The notes below the pieces were generated by a model that was not told where the DNA came from, made no database searches, and was given only the letters and a program-made list of their open reading frames with translations. From Hydrogenophaga sp. (GTDB lineage: Bacteria > Pseudomonadota > Gammaproteobacteria > Burkholderiales > Burkholderiaceae_C), in NCBI GenBank assembly GCA_018333605.1, contig JAGXSV010000022.1:1-64000 (forward strand): DNA of 64,000 nucleotides, read 5' to 3'. Shown here piece by piece: positions 43,331 to 51,788 of this stretch. How positions within the stretch are numbered: position 1 is the stretch's first letter; each line of letters starts with the position of its first letter. The position numbers were made by a program, and so were the translations under genes.

Positions 43331-44788
43331 TCAGAAGGAACCCAGGGTGCTGCCCAGCACCACCACCACCACCAGCGCCAGCACCGGAATGGCCACGGCC
43401 ACTACAAAAATATCGGCGTAGGCCTGGCGGTGGCTCAGGCCGCAAATGCCCAGCAGCGTGATGACCGCGCCGTTGTGCGGCAGCGAATCCAGCCCGCCGG
43501 TGGCGATGGCGGTCACGCGGTGCAGCAGATCGGGCGCAATGCCGGCGGCCTGGCCCATGGCCAGCCAGGTCTCGCCCAGGGTTTGCAGGGCAATGCTCAT
43601 GCCGCCCGACGCCGAGCCGGTGATGCCCGCCAAGATGTTGACCGCGATCGACACCGACACCAGCGGGTTGCCCGGTGCAATGGCCAGCACAGCGTCGCGG
43701 ATGATGGCAAACCCCGCCAGTGACGCGATGACCGCCCCAAAGCCCACCTGCGACGCAGTGTTCAGCAGCGGCAGCACCGAGCTGCTGGCGCCTTGCTCCA
43801 GCGTGTGGCTCAAGCGGGGCAGGTGTGGGCGCTGCAGCACCACCAGCAGCACAATGGCCGCCGTCAGCGCGGCGATGACGGCCCAGATGCCGCGCACGTT
43901 GCCAATGGCCGTGGCGCCAAAGCGCGGCTCGGCCAGGTAGGCGGTGTCCAGTGCGGGCAGCAGCCAGGTGGCCAGCAGGTAGTTCAAGGCAATCACCAGC
44001 ACCACCGGCGCAATGGCGCGGGCAAACGCGCGGCCGTTGAAGCGAGCCACTGGAGCGGCGGCGGGTGGCGCTGCAGGTGCCGCTTGGGTTGCCGCCGTGG
44101 GTGCGGCCGAACCCGGGTCGCTGGGCGCTGCGGGCTCGTCGTGTTCACCGTAGCCTTCGCCCCGGGCGGTGGCGGTGGCCGCGCGGCGCACCAGCCACAG
44201 CGTACCCAGTACCAGCATCACGGCACCCCCGATCAGGCCCAGCCCAGGTGCGGCAAACGGCGTGGTGCCGAAGAAGGGCATGGGGATGGCGTTTTGAATC
44301 GCTGGCGTGCCGGGCAGCGCCGTCATGGTGAAGGTGAAGGCGCCCAGCGCAATGGTGCCGGGGATCAGCCGCTTGGGCAGGTCGGCCTGGCGAAACAGCG
44401 CTGCCGCAATGGGGTACACCGCAAACGCCACCACGAACAGGGAAACCCCGCCATACGTGAGCACCGCACAGGCCAGCACAATGGCCAGAATGGCGCGCTG
44501 CGCGCCCAGCCAGGCCACGATGGCGTTCGCAACGACGCGCGCCGCACCCGAGGCCTCCATGAGTTTGCCAAACACGGCGCCGAGCAAAAACAGCGGAAAG
44601 AACGCGATCACAAAACCGCCCAGCGCCGGCATGAACACCTGCGTATAGCTGGCCAGCAGCGGTGCCTGAGGGCTGAACAGGGTGGCCAGTAACGCCATGA
44701 GCGGCGCCAGCAGCAGCACGCTCACGCCGCGGTAGGCCAGTGCCATCAGCAGCACCAGCGCCAACACAATGCCTGCGATGCTGGTCAT
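43331..44788 (-). CDS. GntP-family permease
   Basis: This 485-residue membrane protein has about 12 helices. The first (MTSIAGIVLALVLLMALAY) fixes the start at 44788. GntP-like segments are PLFLLGAVFGKLMEASGAARV, TALPGTPAIQNAIPMPFFG and DSLPHNGAVITLLGICGLSH. A long Ala/Pro-rich cytoplasmic loop (about residues 220-260) is unusual. The family carries gluconate, lactate or 3-hydroxybutyrate-like acids with protons. The 4-bp overlap with a patatin-lipase gene suggests a hydroxy-acid or storage-polymer product, but the substrate is not known. Confidence 0.82.
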   Translation of the reverse strand: MTSIAGIVLALVLLMALAYRGVSVLLLAPLMALLATLFSPQAPLLASYTQVFMPALGGFVIAFFPLFLLGAVFGKLMEASGAARVVANAIVAWLGAQRAILAIVLACAVLTYGGVSLFVVAFAVYPIAAALFRQADLPKRLIPGTIALGAFTFTMTALPGTPAIQNAIPMPFFGTTPFAAPGLGLIGGAVMLVLGTLWLVRRAATATARGEGYGEHDEPAAPSDPGSAAPTAATQAAPAAPPAAAPVARFNGRAFARAIAPVVLVIALNYLLATWLLPALDTAYLAEPRFGATAIGNVRGIWAVIAALTAAIVLLVVLQRPHLPRLSHTLEQGASSSVLPLLNTASQVGFGAVIASLAGFAIIRDAVLAIAPGNPLVSVSIAVNILAGITGSASGGMSIALQTLGETWLAMGQAAGIAPDLLHRVTAIATGGLDSLPHNGAVITLLGICGLSHRQAYADIFVVAVAIPVLALVVVVVLGSTLGSF

Positions 44789-45888
44789 GGTGCGAGCACC
44801 TGTGCCAGGTCGTAGCTGCTGGCCTGGTCTATGTTGGCACCGTGCTGTTCCAGCCACTGCCCGGCTGCGGCGCGGCCCAGCCCGTGCAGTTCGAGCAAAA
44901 AGCTCCATTGCGTGTTGCTCTTGCTCGCCGCGCCCAGGTCCCTCAGCGAGGCGCCGCCGTCGATCAGGTGCACGCGCAGCGCCTCCAAGCGTTGAAACAG
45001 CGGGTTGCGGTACTGATGCCCCGGTCGGCCTTCGTCTTCAATCAGCTGTTTGAGCAGCGCAATCGTGCGCATCTCTTTCAGCAGGCTGGCGTTGAACGTC
45101 ACCTCGCTGATGCGCTCCAGAATGTCGCTGGCGCGGGTGGGCAGGTCGGCGCGCTCGATCGGGTTGATCTGCACCAGCAGCAGGTCGTCCGCGGCGCTTT
45201 GCGTGATCAGTGGCATGAGCGACGGGTTGCCCGCGTAGCCACCGTCCCAGTAGGCTTCGCCATCAATTTCCACCGCCTGAAAGAGCAGTGGCAGGCAGGC
45301 CGATGCCAGCACCATGTCGGGCGTGAGGCCGTGCTGGTCAAACACTTTCAGCGCACCGGTGCGCACCTGCGTGGCGGCAATGAACAGCTGCGTCTTGTCG
45401 CAGCGGCAGACCCGTTCGAAGTCGACTGTATCCAGCAGAATCTGGCGCAGCGGGTTCAGGTTGAGCGGGTTGAGCTGGTAGGGTGAGAGCTGGCTGCCCA
45501 TTGCGCTGGCGACTTGTTGCCACGGTCCCATCCAGGGCGCCATCCAGGCTGCGGCCGACCCCATCAGGCCGCCCAGCGGGCTGCTTTGCATGTGGTGAAA
45601 CGGTGAAAGCTCGGCCACCCGCTGCCAAAACCGCCGCAGCGTGGCGCGTGCGCCCTCGCGACCACCGTCCATCAGGCCCGCCGCCAGTGCCACCGCGTTC
45701 ATGGCGCCTGCGCTGGTGCCGCTCACAGCCGCGATCTCCAGCCACTCCTCTTCCAGCAGCCGGTCGAGCACGCCCCAGGTGAAGGCGCCGTGCGAGCCGC
45801 CGCCTTGCAGGGCCAGATCCAGCTGCAGTTTGGCGCCAGCCGCGCGGGCTGGGGCGGTTGGTGTGCGTGTGCGGGTCGGGCGTTTCAT
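44785..45888 (-). CDS. Patatin-like phospholipase/esterase
   Basis: This 367-residue lipase-type hydrolase has an oxyanion GGGSHGA at 29-35, the nucleophile GTSAG at 57-61 (Ser59) and the partner Asp in YWDGGYAGN. All catalytic parts are present. It resembles bacterial patatins found beside hydroxybutyrate genes. It is the first gene of a two-gene operon with the GntP permease. The leader has two ATTGTG boxes 17 bp apart around a CTGCAG centre (45924-45946), possibly a regulator site. Confidence 0.87.
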   Translation of the reverse strand: MKRPTRTRTPTAPARAAGAKLQLDLALQGGGSHGAFTWGVLDRLLEEEWLEIAAVSGTSAGAMNAVALAAGLMDGGREGARATLRRFWQRVAELSPFHHMQSSPLGGLMGSAAAWMAPWMGPWQQVASAMGSQLSPYQLNPLNLNPLRQILLDTVDFERVCRCDKTQLFIAATQVRTGALKVFDQHGLTPDMVLASACLPLLFQAVEIDGEAYWDGGYAGNPSLMPLITQSAADDLLLVQINPIERADLPTRASDILERISEVTFNASLLKEMRTIALLKQLIEDEGRPGHQYRNPLFQRLEALRVHLIDGGASLRDLGAASKSNTQWSFLLELHGLGRAAAGQWLEQHGANIDQASSYDLAQVLAP

Positions 45889-45977
45889 GGGCGGTGGTCC
45901 TGCGGAAGTGGTGGGTAAGTTCTATTGTGCACTGCAGCATATTGTGGGGCAAGGGGTGCGCCCCGCTGGGCCACGCA

Positions 45978-46016
45978 GGTCCCCATCCCGATCTTCCCGC
46001 GTGGGGGAGGGGACCC
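45978..46016. repeat. Palindromic dispersed repeat, family R2
   Basis: GGTCCCCATCCC is followed by CTTCCCGCGTGGGGGAGGGG. It lies between the patatin gene leader and a decayed ABC gene. Confidence 0.6.
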
Positions 46017-46030
46017 AGCGCGGTGGTCGC

Positions 46031-46580
46031 TCAGGGGCTGCGGCCTCCGCCGGCTTCTGCCACCGTCTGGCCGTCGCTCAGGTGGTCAGACGGCTTGGCG
46101 GTGGCGATGATCTTCTCGTCGTGCGTCACACGCTGAGGGCCCTTGGCGCGTGTTGCGCCATCTGGTTCAGGATGCGCGCCACGCCCAGTGCACGCGCGCA
46201 ATCGACACGCCCTGCTGCTCGCCGCCCGAAAGCGGCGACGGCTTAGCCTGGGTGCGGTGCAACACGTCCAGCGCGGTCAGCAGTTCCAGCGCGCGTTCGT
46301 GGGCTTTCGCGTTCGGCATGCCGGCCAGCATCGGCCGCAGGGCCACGTTGTCGGTCACGTCCGGGAATGGAGCGGCGCAGGGCGCCGGAACACAAAACCG
46401 ATGCGGTCGCGCCGCAGTTCGCGCAGGCCGCGCGCGATCCAGCCGGTGCCGTCAATGACACGGTGGCCCAGCGCCTTCTTGCCCCCCGGGGGGCGATGAT
46501 GGCGCCCAGGCATTTCGGCAGCGTGCTCTGGCCCGCGCCCGATCACTGTGGCCGGGCTGCGGTGGGCCGCCGGCGCCGGG
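46031..46580 (-). pseudogene. Decayed ABC transporter ATPase (DevA/LolD type)
   Basis: Pieces of one ABC ATPase occur in order but in different frames. They are an altered Walker A (GQSTLPKCLGAIIAP, where a Lys should precede Ser-Thr), ALGHRVIDGTGWIAR, RRDRIGFVF, VTDNVALRPMLAGMPNAK, the signature LSGGEQQ and VTHDEKIIATAK. At least three frameshifts separate them. About 20 residues that should hold Walker B and the D-loop are deleted between the signature and ILNQMAQ. The TGA at 46031-46033 ends the last piece. The gene cannot make a working ATPase. Its permease partner is not in this window. Confidence 0.85.
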
Positions 46581-46601
46581 GCAAATGTCCGTAGCGAAGC
46601 A

Positions 46602-46883
46602 TCAGATCGCGACGAAGAGCAGCACCCAGGAAACGCTCACGATGAGCACCGGCGCTGGCCGCTGGGGCGCCCGCCAGATGGCTCTCACGATGAGCAGGTT
46701 GTAAGGCAGCGGCGACAGGTGCGCCAGCAACACCCAGGGCGTGGACACGTTTTGTGAAAGAAGTACCAAAGCCGTGCCGGTCATCAGCACATTCAAGCCC
46801 GTACCAATCAGCAGCAGATCACGCCAGAACAGGGTGGGCCAATTGATGTGGCCGTGCCACCGTCGTGCAATAAAGTCGTTCAC
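46602..46883 (-). CDS. Small two-helix membrane protein, unrecognised
   Basis: From a GTG start at 46883 the frame gives 93 residues: a short polar head (NDFIARRWHGHINWPTLFWR) and two or three hydrophobic segments (LLLIGTGLNVLMTGTALVLL; PWVLLAHLSPLPYNLLIV; a VLIVSVSWVLLF end). An in-frame ATG at 47000 would overlap the upstream lipoprotein gene and looks wrong. No family was recognised. It lies between the lipoprotein gene and the decayed ABC ATPase. Confidence 0.55.
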   Translation of the reverse strand: MNDFIARRWHGHINWPTLFWRDLLLIGTGLNVLMTGTALVLLSQNVSTPWVLLAHLSPLPYNLLIVRAIWRAPQRPAPVLIVSVSWVLLFVAI

Positions 46884-46902
46884 GGGTTGTGTTGGTGGTG
46901 GG

Positions 46903-47337
46903 TCAGCAAACTGTTTGTACGTAGTCCAGCAACCAACGCATCTGGGTGGCCTCGGTCCAGGATGCACCTTCCAGCAACGTGTGGCCTGGGCCATCCACAT
47001 TCTTCGGCGCTATGTGCACGCGGTAGCTTTCGCTGCCGGTGCTTTTCTCGACGGTGGATTCGGCCTCACGCAGCGGCGTCCTCTGTGTATTGTTGTGCTT
47101 GGATCCATCGAGCGTCTGGATTTCGAGAACGCAGGCATTCAGCAACACGAAGCGGGTCTCATGGGAAAGGTGCTTGGCCTGCCCAATCTGGTTCATCGCA
47201 TCCAGGGATGCCTGTTGGCTCATGCCGTAGGCCAGATGCAGCGTATCGCCTTTGCCGGAATAGCCTTCTGAGCAGCCGGTCAGCGCCAGGCAGGCGGCTG
47301 CGGCGGTGGCCAGCGCCCAGGACCGCGTCCAGGTCAT
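46903..47337 (-). CDS. Predicted lipoprotein of unknown function
   Basis: This 144-residue protein has a lipobox (ACLALTGC, Cys22) and hence a probable outer- or inner-membrane anchor. The mature part is polar with no recognised domain and a second Cys at the very end. It overlaps the CNNM/CorC gene by 4 bp (ATGA), so the two are translationally coupled. No function can be assigned. Confidence 0.75.
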   Translation of the reverse strand: MTWTRSWALATAAAACLALTGCSEGYSGKGDTLHLAYGMSQQASLDAMNQIGQAKHLSHETRFVLLNACVLEIQTLDGSKHNNTQRTPLREAESTVEKSTGSESYRVHIAPKNVDGPGHTLLEGASWTEATQMRWLLDYVQTVC

Positions 47338-48656
47338 GGGTTGGCCGATTCGTCGGTGCTCTCCGGCGCACTGGGGTCCATGCGGGTGGCCAGCACTTTG
47401 TCGATGGTTCGGCCGTCCATGTCAACAATTTCAAAGCGCCACTGTTCCCACTCCACCTTGTCACCTTCTTTGGGCAGGCGACCGGTCAGCAGCATCATGA
47501 GGCCGCTGAGCGTGTGGTAGCGACCGCGTTCTTCGTCCGGCACCGTGTCCAGTGCCAGCCGGTCTTTCAGTTCGGGCACAGGAATGTGGCCGTCCAGCAG
47601 CCATGAACCGTCGTCGCGCTGCACCGCCCAGGAGGTTTCGGGGTCGCGCGGGCTGAACTCGCCCGTAATGGCCTCAATCAGATCCTGCAGCGTGACGATG
47701 CCCTGTACCTCGCCGTATTCGTCGATCACAAACGCCATCTGCCCGCCCGACTGACGAAAGTTGTCCAGCAGCTCCATGCCCGTGATGGTTTCGGGGACAT
47801 ACAGCGGATCTTGCAGCGGCTGGTTGGCCAGTTCGCGATCACCCCCGCGCAGCGCCTGGGACAGCCACTTGCGCGCGTTCACCACGCCCGACACGTCATT
47901 CAGACCGCCGCGAACCACGGGGAATCGCGCATGGTCAGAGGCTTCCACTCGCGCCATGTTCTCCTCAAAGCTCTGCTCCAGGTCCAGTGTCACCACGTCG
48001 CTGCGCGGCACCATGAGCGAGCCAATTTGCCGGTCATCCAGCCGAAACACATTGCGCACCATCGCGTGTTCGTGCGATTCAATCACCCCGGCGCTGGTGC
48101 CCTCGGCCAGCATGGCGTGAATCTCCTCCTCGGTCACCGCGTTGGCGTTGCCCTGTTTGATGCCCAGCAGGCGCAGCAGGCCTTTGGTGGAGATGGACAG
48201 CAGCACCACAAACGGTTTCGTTGCAATAGCCAGCCAGTTGATGGGGCGGGCCACCAGCCGCGCCAGCAGCTCCGGGTTGGACTGCCCGATGCGCTTGGGC
48301 ACGAGCTCGCCCACCACGATAGAAAAGTAGGTGATCAGCACCACCACCAGGCCCGTGGCGACCAGCTGGCTGGAGGCCTCTGACATGCCCGCGGTGCTCA
48401 GCCAGATGGCCAGAGGTGCGGCCAGAGCCGCTTCACCCACGATGCCGTTGAGTACGCCAATGGATGTGATGCCAATTTGGATGGTCGACAGGAAGCGCGT
48501 AGGGTCTTCGCCCAGCTTGATGGCTGCAGCCGCAGCGCGGTCACCTTCGTCCACGAGTTTTTGCAGTCGCACTTTGCGTGCTGTAACCAGCGCCAGCTCA
48601 GACATGGCAAACAAGCCATTGAGCAAAATGAGCGCGAAAAGTAAGGCGATTTCCAT
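47334..48656 (-). CDS. CNNM/CorC-type hemolysin-like membrane protein
   Basis: The protein has 440 residues. The DUF21/CNNM membrane domain (1-190, MEIALLFALILLNGLFAMSE at its start) is followed by two CBS domains (about 210-335, MVPRSDVVTLD and FVIDEYGEVQGIVT). A C-terminal CorC_HlyC domain follows. Such proteins are associated with magnesium or cobalt efflux. The start at 48656 is supported by the family N-terminus; the longer frame to 48842 is not. It is the upstream partner of the lipoprotein gene. Confidence 0.88.
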   Translation of the reverse strand: MEIALLFALILLNGLFAMSELALVTARKVRLQKLVDEGDRAAAAAIKLGEDPTRFLSTIQIGITSIGVLNGIVGEAALAAPLAIWLSTAGMSEASSQLVATGLVVVLITYFSIVVGELVPKRIGQSNPELLARLVARPINWLAIATKPFVVLLSISTKGLLRLLGIKQGNANAVTEEEIHAMLAEGTSAGVIESHEHAMVRNVFRLDDRQIGSLMVPRSDVVTLDLEQSFEENMARVEASDHARFPVVRGGLNDVSGVVNARKWLSQALRGGDRELANQPLQDPLYVPETITGMELLDNFRQSGGQMAFVIDEYGEVQGIVTLQDLIEAITGEFSPRDPETSWAVQRDDGSWLLDGHIPVPELKDRLALDTVPDEERGRYHTLSGLMMLLTGRLPKEGDKVEWEQWRFEIVDMDGRTIDKVLATRMDPSAPESTDESANP

Positions 48657-48751
48657 GATGGACAGGTGGTGAAAAAGAGAAGCGCCCGCAGCACAGGAGG
48701 GCAGGTGAAAAAAACGGGGGGCCGGCAGGCGCGTGGGCGCTGCAGAGACGG

Positions 48752-49063
48752 TCAGGCTCGTGTCGTGTGCTGCGGGGGGCGGTCTCGAACCCACGGGATC
48801 GGGTCTTCCCGGCTCCTGAACAACCATGGCGTCGCCGGCCATGTCGTGTGGGGCACCGCCATCACCAGCGCTGGCTGCACCGGGCCATCGGGCAGGTCGG
48901 GTGCATCGTCTGTCAGGCCGTGCTGGACGGTGGAACCCAGGCCGTCCACGTCAGCCGTCAGCGCCGATTCGGCAAGGCTGGGTGAGGGCATGTAAAGCGT
49001 GAAGCCACCCAGGCTCAGCAAAAAGTGCAGAGCAAACAAGGCCATGAGGAACCGACGCTTCAT
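48752..49063 (-). CDS. Small exported or membrane protein, unrecognised
   Basis: It is 103 residues if read from MKRRFLMALFALHFLLSLGG at 49063, which is a clear signal or anchor segment. The rest is polar and contains SALTADVDGLGSTVQHGLTDD and a C-terminal basic tail (VRDRPPQHTTRA). An AT-rich TTATAGAAA just upstream (about 49071) could be the -10 region. The longer frame from 49141 is less likely. No family was recognised. Confidence 0.55.
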   Translation of the reverse strand: MKRRFLMALFALHFLLSLGGFTLYMPSPSLAESALTADVDGLGSTVQHGLTDDAPDLPDGPVQPALVMAVPHTTWPATPWLFRSREDPIPWVRDRPPQHTTRA

Positions 49064-49467
49064 CCCTTCATTATAGAAATGGCTGCACGCAGGTGATGCC
49101 GTCAGCCACCCAGGGGTCTGCATCCCCACCGATAGCCCCACACCCCAGTCCCGGGTTTTTCAGTGGCGGCGATTTTCAAGGCTGTAGCGCAAGGCCAAGA
49201 GGCACTGCGGGCGCCCCAGTGCGTAGCCCGGTGGGCAGGGGGTCGTCTCAGGCGCGGTCTGGTGTGGTTGGATGCGAATCTGCCGCAGACAAGCCGTCTT
49301 CGGCCCAGATGGCATCACTCGTGGCTGTGGCCGTGACCGCTCCGATCGCCCGTTCCGTGGGGGCCGGGTCGACGTCACCAAAAAGACCCTGAAAAATGCA
49401 CCGACAACCGTTTCCAGGTTCAACTATTTTCATTGTGGTCGTGGCTTGTGGCGGGTTTCAGAGAAGG
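49064..49467. other. Gene-free stretch between two small gene clusters
   Basis: About 400 bp hold the leader of the small exported protein gene and no convincing coding region. Short frames on both strands are Arg/Pro-rich. Nothing else was recognised. Confidence 0.5.
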
Positions 49468-49500
49468 GCGCCACGACAGAAGTCGTGGCGCTTTTGCTTT
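49468..49500 (+). terminator. Hairpin with T-run next to the anchor-protein gene
   Basis: GCGCCACGAC pairs with GTCGTGGCGC around AGAA, then TTTTGCTTT. The T-run is on the plus strand, yet the adjacent gene reads minus and ends at 49499. It may end transcription from either side. Confidence 0.65.
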
Positions 49501-50152
49501 ACTTCACCTTCGTGATGTCGGTGTAGTCACCGCGCGTGCGCAGAATGACCTTGACGTCAGCCTGGCCCCGGTTGCGCCAGAACCAGCCGTGATTACCGGT
49601 GAACTCGGCCGTCAGAACGCCCTCGTCCGAGGAAACCCCGCGACCCTTTTCGTAGCTGACCGACTTGCCCGGCGCATCACCGTGGGTGTCGAAATTGACC
49701 GAGCCACCCTCAACGGCCCACGAATACGGCACCTTGCCGCCTGCGGCCATCTTGAGTTTGATTTCGATACCCTCACCCGGGGTCAGCGTGAAGGGGGTCT
49801 CGTCGCGCCACTGCACCTTGGATGCGGCAGACGCTGTTGGCTGCGAAGCATTGGCAGACGCCATGCCCAGCGTCGGGCCGGCAGCCTTGGCCGAGGCCGA
49901 TGCCGGTGCGGGTGCCGCTGTCGCTGCAGCGGCCGCATCGGCAGCCGCCTCTGCCGCCAGCTGTTGTTTGATGTCGCCCATTTCGGTCATGCGCAAGACG
50001 CGGCCGATCCCGGTGGGATCGATGCCGTATTCAGCCGGCAGCACGACGGCAACCAGAAGAACGGCCGCCGAAACGGCGGCCAGAATGGTGGAACGCACCA
50101 GCTGCCTGGAGGAGGGCAGTTCGGCGCGCACGGGGGTATCGCTGTTGTACAT
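49499..50152 (-). CDS. Transmembrane anchor protein of a metal locus
   Basis: The protein has 217 residues. A short polar head (MYNSDTPVRAELPSSRQL) is followed by one membrane helix (ILAAVSAAVLLVAVVLPAEY). An Ala-rich stretch (about 70-105) leads to a periplasmic beta-type domain (TPFTLTPGEGIEIKLKMAAGG; GNHGWFWRNRG). The start at 50152 has AAGGAAT upstream. I recognise it only as the protein commonly annotated as a transmembrane anchor next to HupE/UreJ-like genes. It follows that gene by 20 bp here. Confidence 0.7.
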   Translation of the reverse strand: MYNSDTPVRAELPSSRQLVRSTILAAVSAAVLLVAVVLPAEYGIDPTGIGRVLRMTEMGDIKQQLAAEAAADAAAAATAAPAPASASAKAAGPTLGMASANASQPTASAASKVQWRDETPFTLTPGEGIEIKLKMAAGGKVPYSWAVEGGSVNFDTHGDAPGKSVSYEKGRGVSSDEGVLTAEFTGNHGWFWRNRGQADVKVILRTRGDYTDITKVK

Positions 50153-50172
50153 GTTGAATATTCCTTGGGTGT

Positions 50173-50910
50173 TCAAGACACGAAATAGCCGGTGAGCTGC
50201 ATGCCCACCAGAATGAAGCCTGCGCTCATCATGGCGACGTTGGCTGTGTAGGCGTGGCGAAAGAAGCTCGGTGTGCGGCGCCAGTAACTCATGCCGATCA
50301 GGATGACCGCCAGGGCCATCAACTGGCCGATTTCCACGCCCACGTTGAAGGCCAGCAGGTTGGGCACCAGTCCGTCCGGCGAGATCTCGTACTCAATGAT
50401 CTTGGTCGCGAGGCCGAAGCCGTGGAACAGGCCAAACACCAGGGTGGCGACCTTGGTGTTGGGCTGGAACCCCAGCCAGCGCTGGTAAGCACCAATGTTG
50501 TCCAGCGCCTTGTAGACGACGGACAAACCGATGATCGCGTCGATCAGGTAGCTGTTGATCCCGACGTTGAAGTACACGCCCAGGATCATGGTGGTGGAGT
50601 GTCCCAGCGCAAACAGGCTCACATAGATTGCAATGTGCTGGAGCCGGTAGAGGAAGAAGATCACGCCGAACAGAAACAGGATGTGGTCGTAACCCGTCAT
50701 CATGTGCTTGGCCCCCAAGTACATGAAGGGCAGCAGATTGACACCCGAGATTTCCTGGATGTAGCCCTTGTCGCCCTCGGTGACGGCGTGGGCAAAGACC
50801 TCTGCGCTGCTCAGGAGCAGGCAGATGAAAAAGGCAGAAAGTAAAAGCAGACGGGATTGCCAATTCGCCCATGGCGAACCTGGCAGCCTGTCGTGAACAA
50901 GGCTGTGCAT
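50173..50910 (-). CDS. HupE/UreJ-like membrane protein
   Basis: This 245-residue protein has an N-terminal export segment ending near VFAHA and about six later helices. The metal-binding-type KHMMTGYDHILFLFGVIFF and FALGHSTTMILG segments place it in the HupE/UreJ group, thought to bring nickel or cobalt into the cell. Histidines H (LFHGFGLA) recur in the second half. The start at 50910 (MHSLVHDRLPG) is chosen. It is between a His-rich protein gene and an anchor protein gene on the same strand. Confidence 0.8.
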   Translation of the reverse strand: MHSLVHDRLPGSPWANWQSRLLLLSAFFICLLLSSAEVFAHAVTEGDKGYIQEISGVNLLPFMYLGAKHMMTGYDHILFLFGVIFFLYRLQHIAIYVSLFALGHSTTMILGVYFNVGINSYLIDAIIGLSVVYKALDNIGAYQRWLGFQPNTKVATLVFGLFHGFGLATKIIEYEISPDGLVPNLLAFNVGVEIGQLMALAVILIGMSYWRRTPSFFRHAYTANVAMMSAGFILVGMQLTGYFVS

Positions 50911-50975
50911 AAAGACTCCGGTGGTCTGAAAGATGGGGGAGCGCTGCGTGGCGCAGCGCGAAGACTGAAAGCGTC

Positions 50976-51395
50976 TCAGCCCATGGGCGGGCGTTCCAGC
51001 CGGGAGGCCCGCACCATTTCGGTCCACGGCCGCACGTGTCCGAGCCACACGGAGAGCTGCGGTGCTGCCGAGCGCCAGGCGGCGGGCAGCGCGTGCGCCT
51101 TGTCGTGCGAGTGATCCGCCCCATGGTGGGCATGTTCGGCCGCAGCGCTCGGATTCACCACCGCCAATCCGCCATCCTCTTCATCATCGTGTGCATGTCC
51201 ATGCGCATGACCGCTCGAACCCTCGAGGGAAAGCGCAGCACCGTGGAACGGTGCTGCGATGGCCGCAAGGCCGTGGGAGCTTGTGCCCCCGATGGACGAC
51301 AAGATGGTGCCGAACAGGATCACCACCAGCACCAGCCACCGCACGCCCAGCACGGCCCCGTTGGGGCGCAAGAAGGATGGGCGGGGGCGGGTCAT
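50976..51395 (-). CDS. His-rich small membrane-anchored protein
   Basis: The protein has 139 residues. A hydrophobic segment (VRWLVLVVILFGTILSSIGG) is followed by a His/Asp cluster (SGHAHGHAHDDEED; EHAHHGADHSHDKAHA). The His cluster is a typical Ni, Zn or Cu chelating tract. It is divergent from a CsoR/RcnR-type repressor gene over a shared operator-like region, so it is probably metal-induced. No family name can be given. A periplasmic metal buffer is the best guess. Confidence 0.7.
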   Translation of the reverse strand: MTRPRPSFLRPNGAVLGVRWLVLVVILFGTILSSIGGTSSHGLAAIAAPFHGAALSLEGSSGHAHGHAHDDEEDGGLAVVNPSAAAEHAHHGADHSHDKAHALPAAWRSAAPQLSVWLGHVRPWTEMVRASRLERPPMG

Positions 51396-51432
51396 GGGGG
51401 TGTGTTCGTTTCAAGGGCAAAGACTGCGACTA

Positions 51433-51457
51433 TAGTAACCTCCCCGAGGGGATACGA
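51433..51457. promoter_or_regulatory. CsoR/RcnR-type operator between the His-rich gene and the repressor gene
   Basis: GTAACCTCCCC-GAGGGGATAC is a G/C-tract dyad flanked by GTA and TAC, the general form of operators for this repressor family. It overlaps a TATAGT element that could be the -10 box. Its position lets the repressor control both directions. Confidence 0.65.
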
Positions 51458-51463
51458 ACAGCC

Positions 51464-51742
51464 ATGACACAACCGCACACACATGCCTCCCACCCGGCCA
51501 TCATCAAACGCCTGCGCCGGGCCAGCGGGCACCTGAGCAGCACCATCGACATGCTCGGGCACGGGCGCACCTGCCTGGAGGTTGCGCAGCAACTGCAGGC
51601 GGTGGAGAAGGCGATTCAGCAAGCCAAGAAGGCCCTGATCAGGGACCATCTGGATCACTGTCTCGAAGACCTCGTGGGTCCATTGGGCCCCGGTCAGCGC
51701 GATTCCCTCGACGAATTCAGGGAAATCACCCGGTACCTCTGA
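51464..51742 (+). CDS. CsoR/RcnR-family metal-sensing repressor
   Basis: This 92-residue all-helical repressor has the metal-ligand set C37, H62 and C66, plus a His-rich N-terminus (HTHASH). The C-H-C set is like CsoR and InrS, and the N-terminal His are like nickel sensors. It should repress the divergent His-rich/HupE operon and the exporter gene that follows until metal binds. It resembles NreA. Nickel is the most likely effector because the next gene looks like NreB; copper remains possible. Confidence 0.87.
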   Translation: MTQPHTHASHPAIIKRLRRASGHLSSTIDMLGHGRTCLEVAQQLQAVEKAIQQAKKALIRDHLDHCLEDLVGPLGPGQRDSLDEFREITRYL

Positions 51743-51788
51743 GCCTGGGCTCCCGCTGCCTCCGAAAGCCTCAACCCCGAGCCCCGAC

